Shown: positions 1 through 10,086, numbered from the stretch's first letter. The stretch is DNA of 64,000 bases from Deinococcus sp. Leaf326 (GCF_001424185.1 NZ_LMOM01000021.1:44544-108543); one strand, 5' to 3'. A program made the numbers and translations. The notes: generated from the letters alone by a model not told the origin.

Positions 1-1814
1 GTCAGGCCGTGCAGCGTGCCAGTAAGGGCTTCGAGCAGGGCGTACAGCGCCGTGACCACGTAGCGCACCAGCGCCAGCACGGCCGGGGCCAGCAGCACGC
101 TCAGTACGGCGACTGCGGCGGCCGGCCAGCCCAGCCCGCGCAGTGCGAAGAAGGTCACGGCGCCCGCCAGGATCAGCCCGAGCCAGCCGGGGACGGTTTT
201 TACGCCGCGCAGGGCGGCCAGGAAGAAGGTCGGCAGCAGCCCCAGCGTGCGCGGCACGTCGGCCCAGGTCAGGACCTTGGGTTCGCGGGTGTAGGCCATG
301 CGCACGGTGAGGAACAGCAGGCTCTCGAGCCAGCTCAGGGCGATGGCGGCGGCGATCCCCAGCCCGAACTGGCTGAAGAACTGCCCCAGGATGCCCGGCA
401 TGAAGCTCAGCGGAATCAGCACGGCGAGCAGCGAGAAGGTCGCGGCCGTCACGGCCGAGAAGACTTCCGAGCCGCCCAGCAGCACGCTGCGCACCGGGCC
501 GTAGCCCAGGTCGCGGTAGCGCTGCACGTTCTCGGCGACGACGATCGAGTCGTCCACCACGATGCCGATGGCGACGATGATCGCCAGCAGCGAAATCAGG
601 TTGAAGGTCACGCCGATCAGCCCGAACAGCAGCGGTGCGGCGCTGATGGAGATCGGAATGGCGATGATCACCGACAGCACCGTGTTGAGCCGCCCCAGGA
701 ACAGCAGGCAGATGACGCCTACCGCCGCCACGGCGATGAGGAACTCGTTGAAGGTGTCGCTGACCGTCGCGCGGGTCTGCTCGGTGGTGTCGCTGGCGAC
801 GGTCAGCCGGTAGCCGGCGGGCAGCGGCTGGGCTTCCATCGCGGCGCGCACGTCGCGGGCGACCGCCACGCTGTTGCTGCCGCTGGCCTTGCGCACGGCG
901 AGCAGCACCGCCGGCTGGCCGTTCACGCGCGCCAGGCTGCCGGGGGCGGCGCTCGTGTCGCGCACGCTCGCCACGTCCGAGACCCGCAGGCCGCTGGAGG
1001 CGTCGAGCGTGATGGCCGACACGTCGGAGGCGCTGCGCGGCGTGTTGCGGGTGCTCAGCGAGGTGGCGCTGCCTCCCTGGGTCAGCGACCCCGCCGGCAG
1101 GTCGAGCGCCGAGGCGCCGATGGCCCCCGTGACCCGCGCGGGCGTCAGGCCGTAGTTCTGGAGGCGCAGGGGGTCGAGCAGCACCTGCACCTGCCGTTCG
1201 GGGCCGCCGCTCAGGGTCACGTCGGCCACGCCCTCCACCCGTTGCAGCCGGGGCACCAGGGTGTCCTCGGCGTAGGTGGTCACGCCCTCGGGCGCGGCGC
1301 GGCCCCCCAGCAGCGCCAGGGTCAGGATGGGGGTGGCGTTGGGGTCGAACTTCTGCACGACCGGGGCGTCGGCGCCGGCCGGCAGCGTGCCCCGGATGGC
1401 CGCGACCGCCTGCGACACGCTGTTGGCGGCCGAGTCGACGTTGATGCCGTCGGCGAAGCTGATGACCACGGCCGACTGCCCGTTCACGCTCGTCGTGTTG
1501 ATGTCGCTCACGCCCGCCAGGGTGCTCACGGCGTCCTCGACGCGGCGGCTGACCTCGCGGTCCACCTGATCCGGGTTGGCGCCGGGATAGCCGGTGCTGA
1601 CCGCCAGCACCGGTACCTCGAAATTGGGCAGCAGGTCCACGCCCAGGCGGGTCGTTGAGACCAGCCCCAGCAGCGCGACCATCACGAAGATGCCGATGGA
1701 GAAGACGTAATTGCGCACGCTGAAGCGCACGAGCGGATTGACCCCCGGTTCCGGCGTGCCGTCGGGCAGTTTGCCGCGCGGCGCGTTGAACTCGGCCGAT
1801 TCACGCACGCTCAT
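1..1814 (-). CDS. RND (HAE1-type) efflux permease, C-terminus outside the window
   Basis: Proton-driven inner-membrane pump of a tripartite drug or solvent exporter. Seen: about 604 codons stay open on the minus strand to base 1. The N-terminus has the first membrane helix (residues about 30-50), then the porter-domain pattern of AcrB/MdtB proteins ([26 protein letters not shown]). A helix cluster contains [15 protein letters not shown], whose paired Asp residues match the proton-relay Asp pair of AcrB TM4. Full family members are about 1,000-1,050 residues, so roughly 40% is missing. The ATG overlaps the stop of the fusion-protein gene (ATGA), so the two are translationally coupled. Substrate cannot be told from sequence. 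Confidence 0.93.
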   Translation of the reverse strand, partial: MSVRESAEFNAPRGKLPDGTPEPGVNPLVRFSVRNYVFSIGIFVMVALLGLVSTTRLGVDLLPNFEVPVLAVSTGYPGANPDQVDREVSRRVEDAVSTLAGVSDINTTSVNGQSAVVISFADGINVDSAANSVSQAVAAIRGTLPAGADAPVVQKFDPNATPILTLALLGGRAAPEGVTTYAEDTLVPRLQRVEGVADVTLSGGPERQVQVLLDPLRLQNYGLTPARVTGAIGASALDLPAGSLTQGGSATSLSTRNTPRSASDVSAITLDASSGLRVSDVASVRDTSAAPGSLARVNGQPAVLLAVRKASGSNSVAVARDVRAAMEAQPLPAGYRLTVASDTTEQTRATVSDTFNEFLIAVAAVGVICLLFLGRLNTVLSVIIAIPISISAAPLLFGLIGVTFNLISLLAIIVAIGIVVDDSIVVAENVQRYRDLGYGPVRSVLLGGSEVFSAVTAATFSLLAVLIPLSFMPGILGQFFSQFGLGIAAAIALSWLESLLFLTVRMAYTREPKVLTWADVPRTLGLLPTFFLAALRGVKTVPGWLGLILAGAVTFFALRGLGWPAAAVAVLSVLLAPAVLALVRYVVTALYALLEALTGTLHGL

Positions 1815-3103
1815 GGCTGGCTGCCCTCACCGGAGGCCGGAGCCGCCGGCACTGCCGCCGCGGAGCGGCCCGCTTCGACTGCGTCGCCGTCCTGCAGGCT
1901 GGCCGGCACCGGGCTGATGACCCGCGCGCCGGCCTCCAGACCAGTCACGGCGGCCTGGGCCCCGGCCTCGGCCACGACCGTCACGGGCTGCCGCCGCGCC
2001 ACGCCGTTTTCGGCGACATACACGCTGTTCTCGCCGCCGTCGCTTTGCACCGCCGTGCCCGGCACGAGCACGCCGCGTCCGAGCGCCGCGCGGTAACGCA
2101 CCTGCGCCGAGGCGCCCACCGGCAGCCGCTCGCCGCCCTGCACGTTGGCGGTGACCGGCACCAGGCGGTCGGTGCCCGCCACTGCCGGGTTGCCGCGCAC
2201 CACGGCCACATAGTTCACGCCGCCGTAGCCGAGGTTGAGCCGGGTGCCGTCGGTGAGGGCCGCCGCGTCGGCGGGCGGCACGTTGAAGCGCGCCTGAATG
2301 CTCGCCGGGTCCACCAGCCGGAACACGGTGCTGCCCTGCGCGGCGAACTCGCCTTCCTCGACGCCGATGTCCGCCACGACTCCGGCAAAGGGCGCGCGGA
2401 CCTGCGTGCGCGCGAGGTTCTGATCGGCTTGGCGCACGCCCGCCTGCGCGGTGTCGAGCTGCGCGCGTTGCAGCGGCACGCTGGCCTGCGCGCTGCGGCC
2501 GTTCTGGGCGAGGTTCTGCCGGGCCTGGGCCAGGGCGCCCTGCGCCTGCGCCAGCGCGGCGCGCGCCGCTTGCAGGTCCGCGAGGCTGATGCCCCCGAGG
2601 CTGTAGAGGTTCTCGCTGCTCTGCGCGCTCTGGGTGGCCTGCGCGAGGCTGGCCTGTGCCGAGGTCACGGCCGCCTCCAGCGCTCCGCCCGACCCGGCCA
2701 CGTTCTGCTGCGTCTGCTGAAGGCTGATCTGCGCCTGCTGCACCTGGAGGCGGGCATTTTCCAGCGCCTGACGCTGCGTGGTGTCGTCGAGCTGCACCAC
2801 GACCTGCCCGGCCGCGACCCGCTCGCCCTCGTCCACCAGCCGGGCACGCACGGCCCCGCCGGCCTGCGCCGCCACCTGACTGTCACGCACCGCGCGGATG
2901 TTGGCCGCCACGCTGCGGTTGGCGCTCAGGGTGCCGCTGCGGGCCGTCACGGTGCTCACGGCCAGCCGGGTGGTCTTGGGCGGCGCGGCGTCGAGGTCGT
3001 TGCGCGCCGCCTTGCCGGAGGGCGAGCAGGCCGCGAGCAGCGCGCCCAGGGTCAGGGCGGCCAACGTCAGGGCCGGCGTTCCAGTACGGGGTCGGGGGCT
3101 CAT
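1811..3103 (-). CDS. RND periplasmic membrane-fusion (adaptor) lipoprotein
   Basis: Periplasmic adaptor linking the RND permease to the outer-membrane factor. Seen: 430 residues. The N-terminus is a lipoprotein signal ([14 protein letters not shown], lipobox LAAC). It is followed by the split biotinyl-lipoyl domain ([18 protein letters not shown] and, after the hairpin, [19 protein letters not shown]), a long Gln/Ala-rich alpha-helical hairpin (about 110-210), a beta-barrel domain, and a Ser/Ala-rich tail. The start at 3103 was chosen because it gives the signal peptide and a 4-base ATGA overlap with the upstream gene; the longer open frame upstream reads through the antisense-free Pro/Arg-rich shadow of that gene. 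Neighbours fix its role. Confidence 0.93.
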   Translation of the reverse strand: MSPRPRTGTPALTLAALTLGALLAACSPSGKAARNDLDAAPPKTTRLAVSTVTARSGTLSANRSVAANIRAVRDSQVAAQAGGAVRARLVDEGERVAAGQVVVQLDDTTQRQALENARLQVQQAQISLQQTQQNVAGSGGALEAAVTSAQASLAQATQSAQSSENLYSLGGISLADLQAARAALAQAQGALAQARQNLAQNGRSAQASVPLQRAQLDTAQAGVRQADQNLARTQVRAPFAGVVADIGVEEGEFAAQGSTVFRLVDPASIQARFNVPPADAAALTDGTRLNLGYGGVNYVAVVRGNPAVAGTDRLVPVTANVQGGERLPVGASAQVRYRAALGRGVLVPGTAVQSDGGENSVYVAENGVARRQPVTVVAEAGAQAAVTGLEAGARVISPVPASLQDGDAVEAGRSAAAVPAAPASGEGSQP

Positions 3104-4143
3104 CGCACCAGTCCGGTCTGGTCGAGACCCGAGGCGACCCCCAGGCCCGCGAGTGCGCGCCACAGGCCGTTCTGCGCCTGCTGCACGCCGAAGTTGGCCT
3201 GCTGTGCCTGGACCTGCGCCTGCTGCACCTCGACGGCGGCGGCGGTGCCGGCCCGCAGCCGGGCCTGGGCCTGGGTCAGGGCGGTCTGGGCGTTGCGGGC
3301 CTGGGCCTGCGCTACCCCGATCTGCTGCCGGGCGTTCTCGACCGCGCGGGCTGCGTCGCGCACGCCCGTCGCGGCGGCGCGCGCAGCGTCGTCCAGGCTG
3401 CGCTGGGCGTTCGCCAGGGCCACCTGGGCGTCCTGCAACGTGCGCGCCGGGGTGTAGTCGTTGTTGGCGACGCGCACCTGCAGCGCCGCGAGTTCGGCGC
3501 CCTGCGCTGCCTGCACCAGCCCGCTCAGGCGGGTGTTCAGGCCGCTCTGCAACGTGGCAACAGTCCCACTGGCGGCCGGGGGCATGGGCAATGGGGCCAG
3601 GGTCAGCTCGGTGCCGGTCGCCAGCCCCAGCGTGCGCGACAGCCCCGCGCGCAGCACCGGCACCTGCGCCTGCGCGTCGGCGAGTTCCTGGCGGTCGCTG
3701 TTCAGGGCGGTCTGCACGCGGCTCACGTCCAGGGCGGTCGCCACCCGCGAGGCGAGGCGCGCCTGTGCGATCTGGAGATTGCGGGTGTCCAGGGCGACCT
3801 GCGCCGTGTTCAGGCTCACGCGCCCGGCCGCTTCCGAAGCCGCAACGTACTGCGTGATCACCGTCTGGGCCACGTTCAGCTTGGCGGCGTTCAGTGCCGC
3901 GAGCCCCGCCGCCGCGCCCTGCTCGGCCTGGGTCAGCGTCGTGATGATGGAGGTGGGGTCGGCGCGCACCGCCCGCAGGTTGGCCTGGGCCTTTTGCAGG
4001 TTGGCGCGGGCGGTCGTTACGTCGGGGCCGCTGTCCAGCGCGCGGGCCACCGCCGAGGGCAGCGTGAGGGTCAGGGCGGTCTGGGCCTGAGCGGCGCTCA
4101 GGGTCAGGGCGGTCAGTAGGGCAAGGGCGGGGCGGGTCTTCAT
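3100..4143 (-). CDS. TolC-like outer-membrane factor (second of two)
   Basis: Predicted outer-membrane channel subunit. Seen: 347 residues. A signal peptide ends near AQAQ (residues 17-20). The rest is dominated by Ala/Gln-rich amphipathic helices with two internal halves (for example [19 protein letters not shown] and [18 protein letters not shown]), the OEP repeat pattern. It is short for the family (usually about 420-500), so it may form an abbreviated channel or act with the longer paralogue upstream. It overlaps both neighbours by ATGA. The start at 4143 is set by the signal peptide and that overlap. Confidence 0.85.
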   Translation of the reverse strand: MKTRPALALLTALTLSAAQAQTALTLTLPSAVARALDSGPDVTTARANLQKAQANLRAVRADPTSIITTLTQAEQGAAAGLAALNAAKLNVAQTVITQYVAASEAAGRVSLNTAQVALDTRNLQIAQARLASRVATALDVSRVQTALNSDRQELADAQAQVPVLRAGLSRTLGLATGTELTLAPLPMPPAASGTVATLQSGLNTRLSGLVQAAQGAELAALQVRVANNDYTPARTLQDAQVALANAQRSLDDAARAAATGVRDAARAVENARQQIGVAQAQARNAQTALTQAQARLRAGTAAAVEVQQAQVQAQQANFGVQQAQNGLWRALAGLGVASGLDQTGLVR

Positions 4144-5660
4144 GGGCGTGCTCCTGAATCGGTGGGAAGGGTCTGGGTTGAAGGGGCTGGAGCGGAAGGG
4201 TTGGGCAGTGCGGGCGGCAGGCTGCCCAGCAGCGCCGGGTCGAGTTCGCCGGTCGCCTGGGCCAGGGCCAGCGCACTCAGGGCGCGGTCCTGCGCGGCGC
4301 GGTCCAGCGCCTGCGCGGCCTGGGCGAGATTCAGTTCGGCCTGCGCGACTTCCAGCGCGGTGCCGAGGCCGGCGTCCAGACGGGCGCGCGCACTCTGCAG
4401 CGCGACGGCGGCCTGGTCCTGCGCGAGTTGCAGGGCGCTCAGGGCGCCGCGCGCGTTCTGAAGGTCCGAGAAGCGGGTCCGGACCTCCAGCTCGACGCCC
4501 AGGCGGGCGTTCTCCAGCGCGAGGGCGGCCTGTTGCGTACCGAGCACCGCCTGTGCGGCGGCCTGTGGACGGCCACTGCCCAGCAGTGGGAAGGTCCCGG
4601 TGAGGCTCAGGGCCACGCCACTGGGGACCGCGTCCGTGTTGCGCAGCGGCAGGCTGACCTGCGCGCCCAGCACGCCAGTCTTGAAGTTCAGGCTGCCCGA
4701 CACGAGCCGCCCCGGATTGCCCTGGGCGTCGCTGAGCTGCCCGGCCTGCACAGCCGCCGTCAGGTCCGGCAGCGTGGCGTCGAGCCGCGCGGCGGCCAGC
4801 CCGGCCTGGGCGTCGGCCAGGCCGGCCAGCGCGCGGACGATCTCGGGGCGGGCCGCGGCGGCGCGGGCCAGCAGGGCGGCCTCGTCGGTAGCGGCGCCGT
4901 CCAGCGTAGGCAGCGCCGCGAACTCGGCAGCCGTTCCCGGCAGCGTGACCGGCGTGCCCAGCAGCCGCGCCAGGCTCTGCGCCGCACTCTGCACGCCGCG
5001 CGCGGCCTGGGCCTGGGCAGCCTGGGCCTGCGCCAGCGCGCCCCGGCTCTGGAGCAGGCTTTCTTCGGGAATCAGGTTCTGGGCGCGCCGTGCCTGCGCC
5101 GTTTCCAGCACCCGGGCGCTCAGGGCCGCGCCCGTGTCGGCCAGCGCCAGGGCCTGGGCCGCGCTGCGCGCTCCGGCGTAGGCCTGGGCCGCCTGCAGCG
5201 TCAGGCTGGCCCGCGCCGAGCGCAGGTCGGTGGCAGCGGCGCCCAGCGCGCGTTCGGCGCTGCGGACTCCTTCCAGCGCGGGCGACCAGGGCAGCACGCT
5301 GATCCCGGCACTCAGGGTCACGGTGCCGCTGCTCTGCCACGCGCCGTTCTCCCAGGGGACGCGCACGAGCGCGGCGTTGGCGCCCGCACTCAGGCTCAGG
5401 CCGGCGCGGGTGCGGGCACTGTCCAGCGAGAGCTGCGCGGCGCGGTAGCTCAGGTCGGCGGCCCGCCAGCCTGGTGACTGCCGCAGCCCGGCCAGCACGG
5501 CGTTCAGTGAGGTGAGGGGAGCGGACGAGGAGGAGACGGGTGCGGCGACCGAGGCAGGTGTTGCCTGGGCGGGCGCCGTCTGGGCCGCAGCGACCGACCC
5601 CGGCAGGAGGGGCACGACTAGCAGGCCGGCCAGCAGAAACGGAAGGGAACGTGTGGGCAT
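4140..5660 (-). CDS. TolC-like outer-membrane factor (first of two)
   Basis: Outer-membrane efflux protein, first gene of the pump operon. Seen: 506 residues from ATG 5660, with signal peptide [19 protein letters not shown] and two OEP halves. Each half ends in an [22 protein letters not shown] helix-loop motif (second copy near residue 430). A Pro/Ser-rich tail follows. A GAGG ribosome site lies 5 nt before this ATG; an in-frame ATG 25 codons upstream would put a charged extension before the signal peptide and is rejected. It starts 85 nt downstream of the tetR stop on the same strand. Two tandem outer-membrane factors for one pump is unusual. Confidence 0.87.
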   Translation of the reverse strand: MPTRSLPFLLAGLLVVPLLPGSVAAAQTAPAQATPASVAAPVSSSSAPLTSLNAVLAGLRQSPGWRAADLSYRAAQLSLDSARTRAGLSLSAGANAALVRVPWENGAWQSSGTVTLSAGISVLPWSPALEGVRSAERALGAAATDLRSARASLTLQAAQAYAGARSAAQALALADTGAALSARVLETAQARRAQNLIPEESLLQSRGALAQAQAAQAQAARGVQSAAQSLARLLGTPVTLPGTAAEFAALPTLDGAATDEAALLARAAAARPEIVRALAGLADAQAGLAAARLDATLPDLTAAVQAGQLSDAQGNPGRLVSGSLNFKTGVLGAQVSLPLRNTDAVPSGVALSLTGTFPLLGSGRPQAAAQAVLGTQQAALALENARLGVELEVRTRFSDLQNARGALSALQLAQDQAAVALQSARARLDAGLGTALEVAQAELNLAQAAQALDRAAQDRALSALALAQATGELDPALLGSLPPALPNPSAPAPSTQTLPTDSGARP

Positions 5661-5703
5661 AGAACCTCGGGCGAGAGGACGGGAAGAACCCGCCCGGAGA
5701 CGG

Positions 5704-5713
5704 TCATTAATGA
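5704..5713. promoter_or_regulatory. Perfect palindrome TCATTAATGA upstream of the efflux genes
   Basis: A 10-base perfect palindrome sits in the tetR-efflux gap, 44 nt before the first outer-membrane-factor start. It is AT-rich in a GC-rich setting. Candidate operator for the TetR protein; inferred from position only. Confidence 0.4.
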
Positions 5714-5745
5714 GTCGGGGCTTTTTTACCGGCATGGGCGGGGGC

Positions 5746-6342
5746 CTAGGGGGCCATGCCCGGCCACAGCAGGTCGAGCAGGCCGCGCACGTACCGCCCC
5801 TGGTCGATGGACAACCGGCGCGTGTCGGGTGTGAGGAGGTAGGCGTCGTAACCGTGCATGGTCAGGCTGCCCATCAGCGTGAGGGCGGTGAGGTCGGCGT
5901 CGAGCGGCCGCACCCGGCCCAGGGCGATCTCGGCGCGCAGGTAGGCGGCGAGGGCGTCGAGGTCGTGGCGCAGCGGATGTTCGAGGCGCTGGAGCAGGGT
6001 GTTGTGGCTGGGGTCGTGACCGCGCGCGAAGACGGTGGTGAGCAGCGGCACGACCCGCTCCATCTCGGAGATGATGGACATCGCCACGTCTTCGAGGGTG
6101 CGCCGCACCTCGCCCTGGCCGGTGCGGGCCTGCAACTCGTCTTGCCAGGTGGACCGCTGGTGCAGGCCCAGCGCGGCCTCGAACAGGTCCTCCTTGCTCG
6201 CAAAGCGCTTGAAGAGGGTACCTTCCGACACCCCCGCCCGGCGCGCGATCTCGGCAGTGGTCGCCGAAAATCCCTGTTCCAGAAACACTTCCCTGGCCGC
6301 GTCCACCACCTGTTCGTCGGAAATCGTTCGTGGTCGGGCCAT
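5746..6342 (-). CDS. TetR/AcrR-family transcriptional regulator
   Basis: DNA-binding repressor, probably of the adjacent RND pump. Seen: 198 residues. The N-terminal TetR helix-turn-helix (residues about 10-57) has the family signature [39 protein letters not shown] (quoted in outline: [17 protein letters not shown], then [12 protein letters not shown]). The C-terminal helical domain, with no recognisable ligand signature, would bind the inducer. It is transcribed in the same direction as the pump genes. An inverted repeat overlaps its start codon, which suggests autoregulation. The ligand is unknown. Confidence 0.92.
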   Translation of the reverse strand: MARPRTISDEQVVDAAREVFLEQGFSATTAEIARRAGVSEGTLFKRFASKEDLFEAALGLHQRSTWQDELQARTGQGEVRRTLEDVAMSIISEMERVVPLLTTVFARGHDPSHNTLLQRLEHPLRHDLDALAAYLRAEIALGRVRPLDADLTALTLMGSLTMHGYDAYLLTPDTRRLSIDQGRYVRGLLDLLWPGMAP

Positions 6343-6360
6343 AAGTGAGTATTTACTTAT
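6341..6360. promoter_or_regulatory. Candidate TetR operator overlapping the tetR start codon
   Basis: Inverted repeat ATAAGTGA-GTAT-TTACTTAT, with one mismatch between the 8-base arms, begins one base inside the tetR ATG and runs upstream into an AT-rich tract that should hold the promoter. Repressor binding here would block both transcription and the start codon region. Inferred from position and symmetry. Confidence 0.55.
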
Positions 6361-6388
6361 TAATTAGCGCTTCCATGTGTAGTCCGGC

Positions 6389-7291
6389 TCACATCTGGAG
6401 TTCGGGGGGCGGCGGCGCCTCCAGCGTGAGGCACTGGCCGGTGCCGGGGTGCCGGAAGCCCAGGCGCCAGGCGTGCAGCAGGTAGCCGCCGTCACCGGGC
6501 AGCCCCGGCAGCTCGGGCAGGGGCCCGCCGCCGGGGGCGTACAGCGGGTCGCCCTGCAGCGGAAAGCCCGCCCAGGCCACGTGAATGCGGATCTGGTGGG
6601 GCCGCCCGGTGTGGATGTCCACGGCCAGCAGCGTCTCGCCCACGCCCAGGGCCTGTGGCCGGCGCTCCAGCACCCGCGCGGCGGAGTGCGAGGCCTTGCC
6701 GGCCGGGCTGGCCGCGTATACCTCGCCCAGCCGGGGGTGCGCCACCGGGCCGATGGGCGCGGTGATCTCCAGCGTGTCCCAGCTGGGCAATCCGGCGACC
6801 AGGGCGAGGTAGGTCTTCGTGACCTCGCGCTCCCGCCACGCCGCCGAGAGGGCCGCGCCCGCCGTTTCTCCCCGCGCGAACAGCACCAGCCCCGACGTGC
6901 CGCGCCCCAGCCGGTGCAGCGGCGAGGCGCCGGGAAAGTGCCGCCGGACCTGGTGCAGCAGCGTGTGCTCGTAAAAGCCGCCGCCCGGCAGCGTGGGCAG
7001 CCCGGAGGGCTTGGTCACGGCGAGCAGTGAGGCGTCCGCGAACAGCACCCCGAACTCCAGCGGCGCGTCCGGCTCCTGCCAGGGCGGGCGGTGCCACACG
7101 ACCTCCTGACCGGGGCGCAGCGCTTCATCGCCCGTGGCCCGCACGCCGCCGACCTCGATCTCGCCCGCCGCGAGCCTCTGGGCCCATACCTCGGCGGCCG
7201 AATGCCGGAATGTGCCCGTGAGATACGCCAGCAGGCTCACGCCGCCGCGCTGAACCTGCGAGTGGTAGGAATAGCCGGCGTTGAGGGCCAT
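6389..7291 (-). CDS. RluA-family pseudouridine synthase, catalytic Asp replaced by Gly
   Basis: RluA-type enzymes isomerise uridine to pseudouridine in rRNA or tRNA. Seen: 300 residues. An S4-like N-terminal segment ([20 protein letters not shown], about 43-62) precedes the synthase core. The core has motif [14 protein letters not shown], motif II at about 125-136 and motif [27 protein letters not shown]. In motif II the family reads HRLD-x-x-TSG with a catalytic Asp; here it reads [15 protein letters not shown], with Gly at residue 129 (codon GGG, read directly). Start 7291 was chosen because upstream codons are low-complexity and lack conservation. Target RNA unknown; activity is uncertain given the substitution. 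Confidence 0.85.
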   Translation of the reverse strand: MALNAGYSYHSQVQRGGVSLLAYLTGTFRHSAAEVWAQRLAAGEIEVGGVRATGDEALRPGQEVVWHRPPWQEPDAPLEFGVLFADASLLAVTKPSGLPTLPGGGFYEHTLLHQVRRHFPGASPLHRLGRGTSGLVLFARGETAGAALSAAWREREVTKTYLALVAGLPSWDTLEITAPIGPVAHPRLGEVYAASPAGKASHSAARVLERRPQALGVGETLLAVDIHTGRPHQIRIHVAWAGFPLQGDPLYAPGGGPLPELPGLPGDGGYLLHAWRLGFRHPGTGQCLTLEAPPPPELQM

Positions 7292-7412
7292 GCGTGACAG
7301 GCTACGCCCGGCCCGCGGATGCCCCGCCCATGAGGCCCCCGCACCACCCTCGCCGCGTCCTGTCCGGGAGGAACCCGCCTGTCTCTGGACCGGGTGCTCT
7401 ACACTCGCCTGC

Positions 7413-8174
7413 GTGACCTTCTTCGCCTCCTCTCCCCGCAGCCAGCCGCAGCCGGGGCACCTGTACGACGTGGCGGTGGTCGGCGCGGGCCTCGCGGGCA
7501 CCGAGCTGGCGTGGCGGCTGGCCCGTGCGGGCCGCGACGTGCTGCTCGTGTCGCAGGCCCTCGACCACCTGGGCAACCTGTACGCGCCGACCATCCAGGG
7601 CGCGGGGTTCCCGGACGGCAGTCTCTTCGCCGAGGTGGCCGCTGCGGTGGCCCCCGACACCGACGGCTGGACCTTTCACCGGCAGCTCAAGGCGCGCGTC
7701 GAGGCCACCGCCGGCATCCACCTGCTTCAGAGCACCGTGACCGAACTCGACGAGGAAGACGAGCAGGTCGTCCTCTCGACCTGGGAAGGGCCGCCGCTGC
7801 GGGCGCGCGTGGCCGTGCTGGCGGTGGGGGCCTTTCTCAAGGGCCGCCTGTTGATCGGGGACACGATGGAGGAGGCCGGGCGGCTTTCCGAGGTCGCCTA
7901 CGACTTTCTGGCCGATGACCTCACGCGCAGCGGCGTGTGGCTCGTCGGCGCCGAGGCCCACGCGGCGGCGGGCGAGGGCGCGCCGCCTTACGACGTGCGT
8001 TTCCTGACGCCCGCGCCTTCCGAGCTGGACGGCTTCCGGGTCAACCGCCTCGCGCGGGTGCGGATGCTCGGGCGCTGCACCCCCGGCGAGCACACCTACG
8101 CCTCGGTGCTGGGCGACGCCGCACGTCTCGCGGCCGAACTGCTGTCCGAGGTTCCGGGAGGGGAGGCCGCATGA
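7413..8174 (+). CDS. Short MnmG/GidA-like FAD-dependent oxidoreductase
   Basis: FAD-binding protein resembling the N-terminal and middle part of MnmG/TrmFO-class flavoproteins. Seen: 253 residues. A Rossmann dinucleotide site ([20 protein letters not shown], residues about 19-38) is followed by [12 protein letters not shown], like the MnmG segment after the FAD motif. A later [20 protein letters not shown] strand is like the second FAD contact of MnmG. It lacks the C-terminal tRNA-binding domain of MnmG (about 620 residues). GTG start at 7413: TACACT lies 7 nt upstream, a leaderless arrangement. It overlaps trmB by ATGA, suggesting a tRNA-related role. Function otherwise unknown. Confidence 0.75.
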   Translation: MTFFASSPRSQPQPGHLYDVAVVGAGLAGTELAWRLARAGRDVLLVSQALDHLGNLYAPTIQGAGFPDGSLFAEVAAAVAPDTDGWTFHRQLKARVEATAGIHLLQSTVTELDEEDEQVVLSTWEGPPLRARVAVLAVGAFLKGRLLIGDTMEEAGRLSEVAYDFLADDLTRSGVWLVGAEAHAAAGEGAPPYDVRFLTPAPSELDGFRVNRLARVRMLGRCTPGEHTYASVLGDAARLAAELLSEVPGGEAA

Positions 8175-9163
8175 TCTATCAGCTCGGCGACTTCCACTTT
8201 CCCGACGATCCCGCGCGCCTCTACCCGCACACCCCGGAGCGCCCCTGGGTGCTGGAGGTCGGTTTCGGGGACGGGCACTTCTGGCCGCACTATGCCCGCA
8301 CCTTTGCCGAGGCGCCCAACTACCTGGGGGTCGAGATCTCGGGCGTGTCGCTCCTCAAGGCCAACCGCCGCCTGAGAGACGCGGGCCTGGAGAACGCCAT
8401 CGTGACCAAGCTGCCGGCCGACGTGCTGGTGCGCGAGGTGGTGCCGCCGCGCAGCCTCACGGAAATCGTCGTGAATTTTCCCGATCCCTGGCCCAAGCCG
8501 GGGCATACCGAGCACCGGCTGCTGCGCGCGCCCTTTTTCCGGCTGGCGGCGAGCCGGCTGCGGGACGGCGGCGCGGTGCTCCTGACCACCGATCACGACG
8601 AATACTTCGAGTTCGCCTGCGCCGAGGCCGAGGCCAGCGGCGTCATGCGCGCAGAGCATGTGGCTCCGCCCGCCGCCGCCCTGGAGACCAAGTACGCCCG
8701 CAAGTGGCGCGACCTGGGGCTCTCGGCGCACCATGTCCGCTTCGTGGCGACCGCGCACCCCAGCGTGCCGGGCGGCACCTTCACCCCCTACCCGGAGAAC
8801 GAGACCGACGTGCCCCACGCCATCCTGAAGCTGCCCGCCGCTTTTGCGCCCACCGATTTCGACAAGCGGACCGCCCACGCGCCCGTGCGCGGCCTCGACA
8901 GCACTCCGGGCTGGACGGTCGTGTTGCTCGACCTGTACGCCAGCCTGCGCCGCGACGGCTGGGTGGTGCAGGCCCACGTCGTCGAGGCGGAGCTGACCCA
9001 GGAGGTCCTGATCGGCGTGACCGGCCGCGAGGACGGCACCCACCTCGTGCGCCTCGCCCGCTTCGGCGGCCCGATCATCACGCCCGGCGTCAAGGCAGCC
9101 GTGGGCGTGGTGACGGCCTGGCTGGAAGACGGGGGCGCGCAGGTGACCCACCGGGGCTACTGA
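8171..9163 (+). CDS. trmB: tRNA (guanine-N7-)-methyltransferase with C-terminal extension
   Basis: Makes m7G46 in the variable loop of tRNA using S-adenosylmethionine. Seen: 330 residues. The SAM motif WVLEVGFGDGHFWPHYA (residues about 26-42) leads into VEISGVSLLKANRRL and the diagnostic TrmB motif VNFPDPWPKPGHTEHRLL near residues 100-117. Plain TrmB proteins are about 210-240 residues; here about 110 extra residues (from roughly 220) form a further alpha/beta segment ending in THRGY. Coupled by ATGA overlap to the flavoprotein gene. Its 3' end overlaps the convergent SCP2-like gene by 7 bases. Confidence 0.93.
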   Translation: MIYQLGDFHFPDDPARLYPHTPERPWVLEVGFGDGHFWPHYARTFAEAPNYLGVEISGVSLLKANRRLRDAGLENAIVTKLPADVLVREVVPPRSLTEIVVNFPDPWPKPGHTEHRLLRAPFFRLAASRLRDGGAVLLTTDHDEYFEFACAEAEASGVMRAEHVAPPAAALETKYARKWRDLGLSAHHVRFVATAHPSVPGGTFTPYPENETDVPHAILKLPAAFAPTDFDKRTAHAPVRGLDSTPGWTVVLLDLYASLRRDGWVVQAHVVEAELTQEVLIGVTGREDGTHLVRLARFGGPIITPGVKAAVGVVTAWLEDGGAQVTHRGY

Positions 9164-9579
9164 GGCGCGGGTTCCGGCGCCCCCTCCGGCAGGTCGGCCG
9201 TCGCCCCGCGGTAGGCCGCCTGCACCTTCTTGAGGCCCGGCGCCAGGGCCAGGGCCTGAAGCAGCGGCCCGCGTAGCCGCAGTTGGCCCGAGCGCACGGC
9301 CTCGACCGGCCCGAGCTCGCCGCGCCAGAAGGCATGCGCGGCCTCGCCACTTTCGAGCTCGAACACGAGGTCGCTGTCCTGGCTGCGCGCTTCGTCGCCG
9401 CTGCTCAGGTGGGCCGTCTGGCCGTCTCGGCCGTCCACCCGCACGCAGGCCTCGGGACCGTGAATCAGGAAGGTCACGGCGAGGCGGCGTCCGACGGGCG
9501 TGTCGTCTCCCGCCGCCAGAAAGACCCGCCGCAGCAGCGTCTCCAGGTCGGCGCCGTTTCGGAAGGGAAGGTCAGGCAC
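9157..9579 (-). CDS. SCP2 sterol-carrier-like domain protein
   Basis: Small protein of 140 residues resembling SCP2 lipid-binding domains. Seen: an alpha/beta pattern with RLAVTFLIHGPEACVRVDG, SDLVFELESGEAAHAFWRGEL and a C-terminal GQLRLRGPLLQALALAPGL strand-helix. The last is the typical SCP2 ending in which one helix caps a hydrophobic pocket. GTG start at 9579. It is convergent with trmB. Likely cytosolic lipid or hydrophobic ligand binding; ligand unknown. Assignment is by pattern of residues, so moderate. Confidence 0.6.
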   Translation of the reverse strand: MPDLPFRNGADLETLLRRVFLAAGDDTPVGRRLAVTFLIHGPEACVRVDGRDGQTAHLSSGDEARSQDSDLVFELESGEAAHAFWRGELGPVEAVRSGQLRLRGPLLQALALAPGLKKVQAAYRGATADLPEGAPEPAPQ

Positions 9580-9774
9580 AGGTGCAGCTCAGCGCGGGCG
9601 CATGCGGCTCACCGTAGCCCACCTGACAGAGTGGGGGTGGGGCGCAAAGCCGGTCCTCTTAGCCGATTTCTCACAGCGGGGGCGGGCGTACACTCCGCGC
9701 GCGGGCCGAGTGGTGACATGTTTGGGCACCACGTCCGCTCGCCTACCCCCCCACTTTCAGCAGGAGGACAGACC

Positions 9775-10071
9775 ATGAACAGCCAACTCCAGAGCACCAT
9801 CCAGGCCCTTTCCGGCGGCCTCACCACTGTGGACGCCGACACGGCCGTCTCCAACGTCTCGAGCTGGCACAGCGCCCTGAGCGGCGCGGCAGGCGCCGAG
9901 AACGTCGTGGCTGGTCTGGCCGAACTCAAGGCCGCGCTGGAAAGCGGCAACCTGGAAGAAGCCGCCAACCTCCTGCCCAACCTGGGCAGCGAAGTCGAGG
10001 CGATCGTCTCGGCCGCGCCCGCCGAAGACCAGGCTGGCCTGCGCCAGCTCGCCGGCATTCTCAAAGGCTGA
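9775..10071 (+). CDS. Small acidic Ala-rich helical protein, paralogue of the 35299 gene
   Basis: 98 residues, no signal peptide or membrane segment, rich in Ala, Glu and Leu; predicted all-helical and cytosolic. Family not recognised. Its opening (QSTIQALSGGLTTVDADTAV) matches the opening of the gene at 35299 (QTTIDALSGDLSKLDAGDGA), so the two form a paralogous pair. A strong AGGAGG ribosome site lies 7 nt before ATG 9775. A TACACT box at 9689-9694 is a candidate -10 for a leader of about 75 nt. A Rho-independent terminator follows directly, so the gene is monocistronic and possibly well expressed. Function unknown. Confidence 0.85.
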   Translation: MNSQLQSTIQALSGGLTTVDADTAVSNVSSWHSALSGAAGAENVVAGLAELKAALESGNLEEAANLLPNLGSEVEAIVSAAPAEDQAGLRQLAGILKG

Positions 10072-10086
10072 GCCACGTCCATTAGC

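Noticed and set aside
9..1658. Long open frame on the plus strand opposite the RND permease
   Set aside because: His/Gln/Arg-rich translation without domains; the minus-strand frame has a clear RND sequence. A shadow of high GC third positions.
5661..5735. N-terminal extension of the first outer-membrane factor
   Set aside because: The extension is charged and would precede the signal peptide; the inner ATG has a proper ribosome site.
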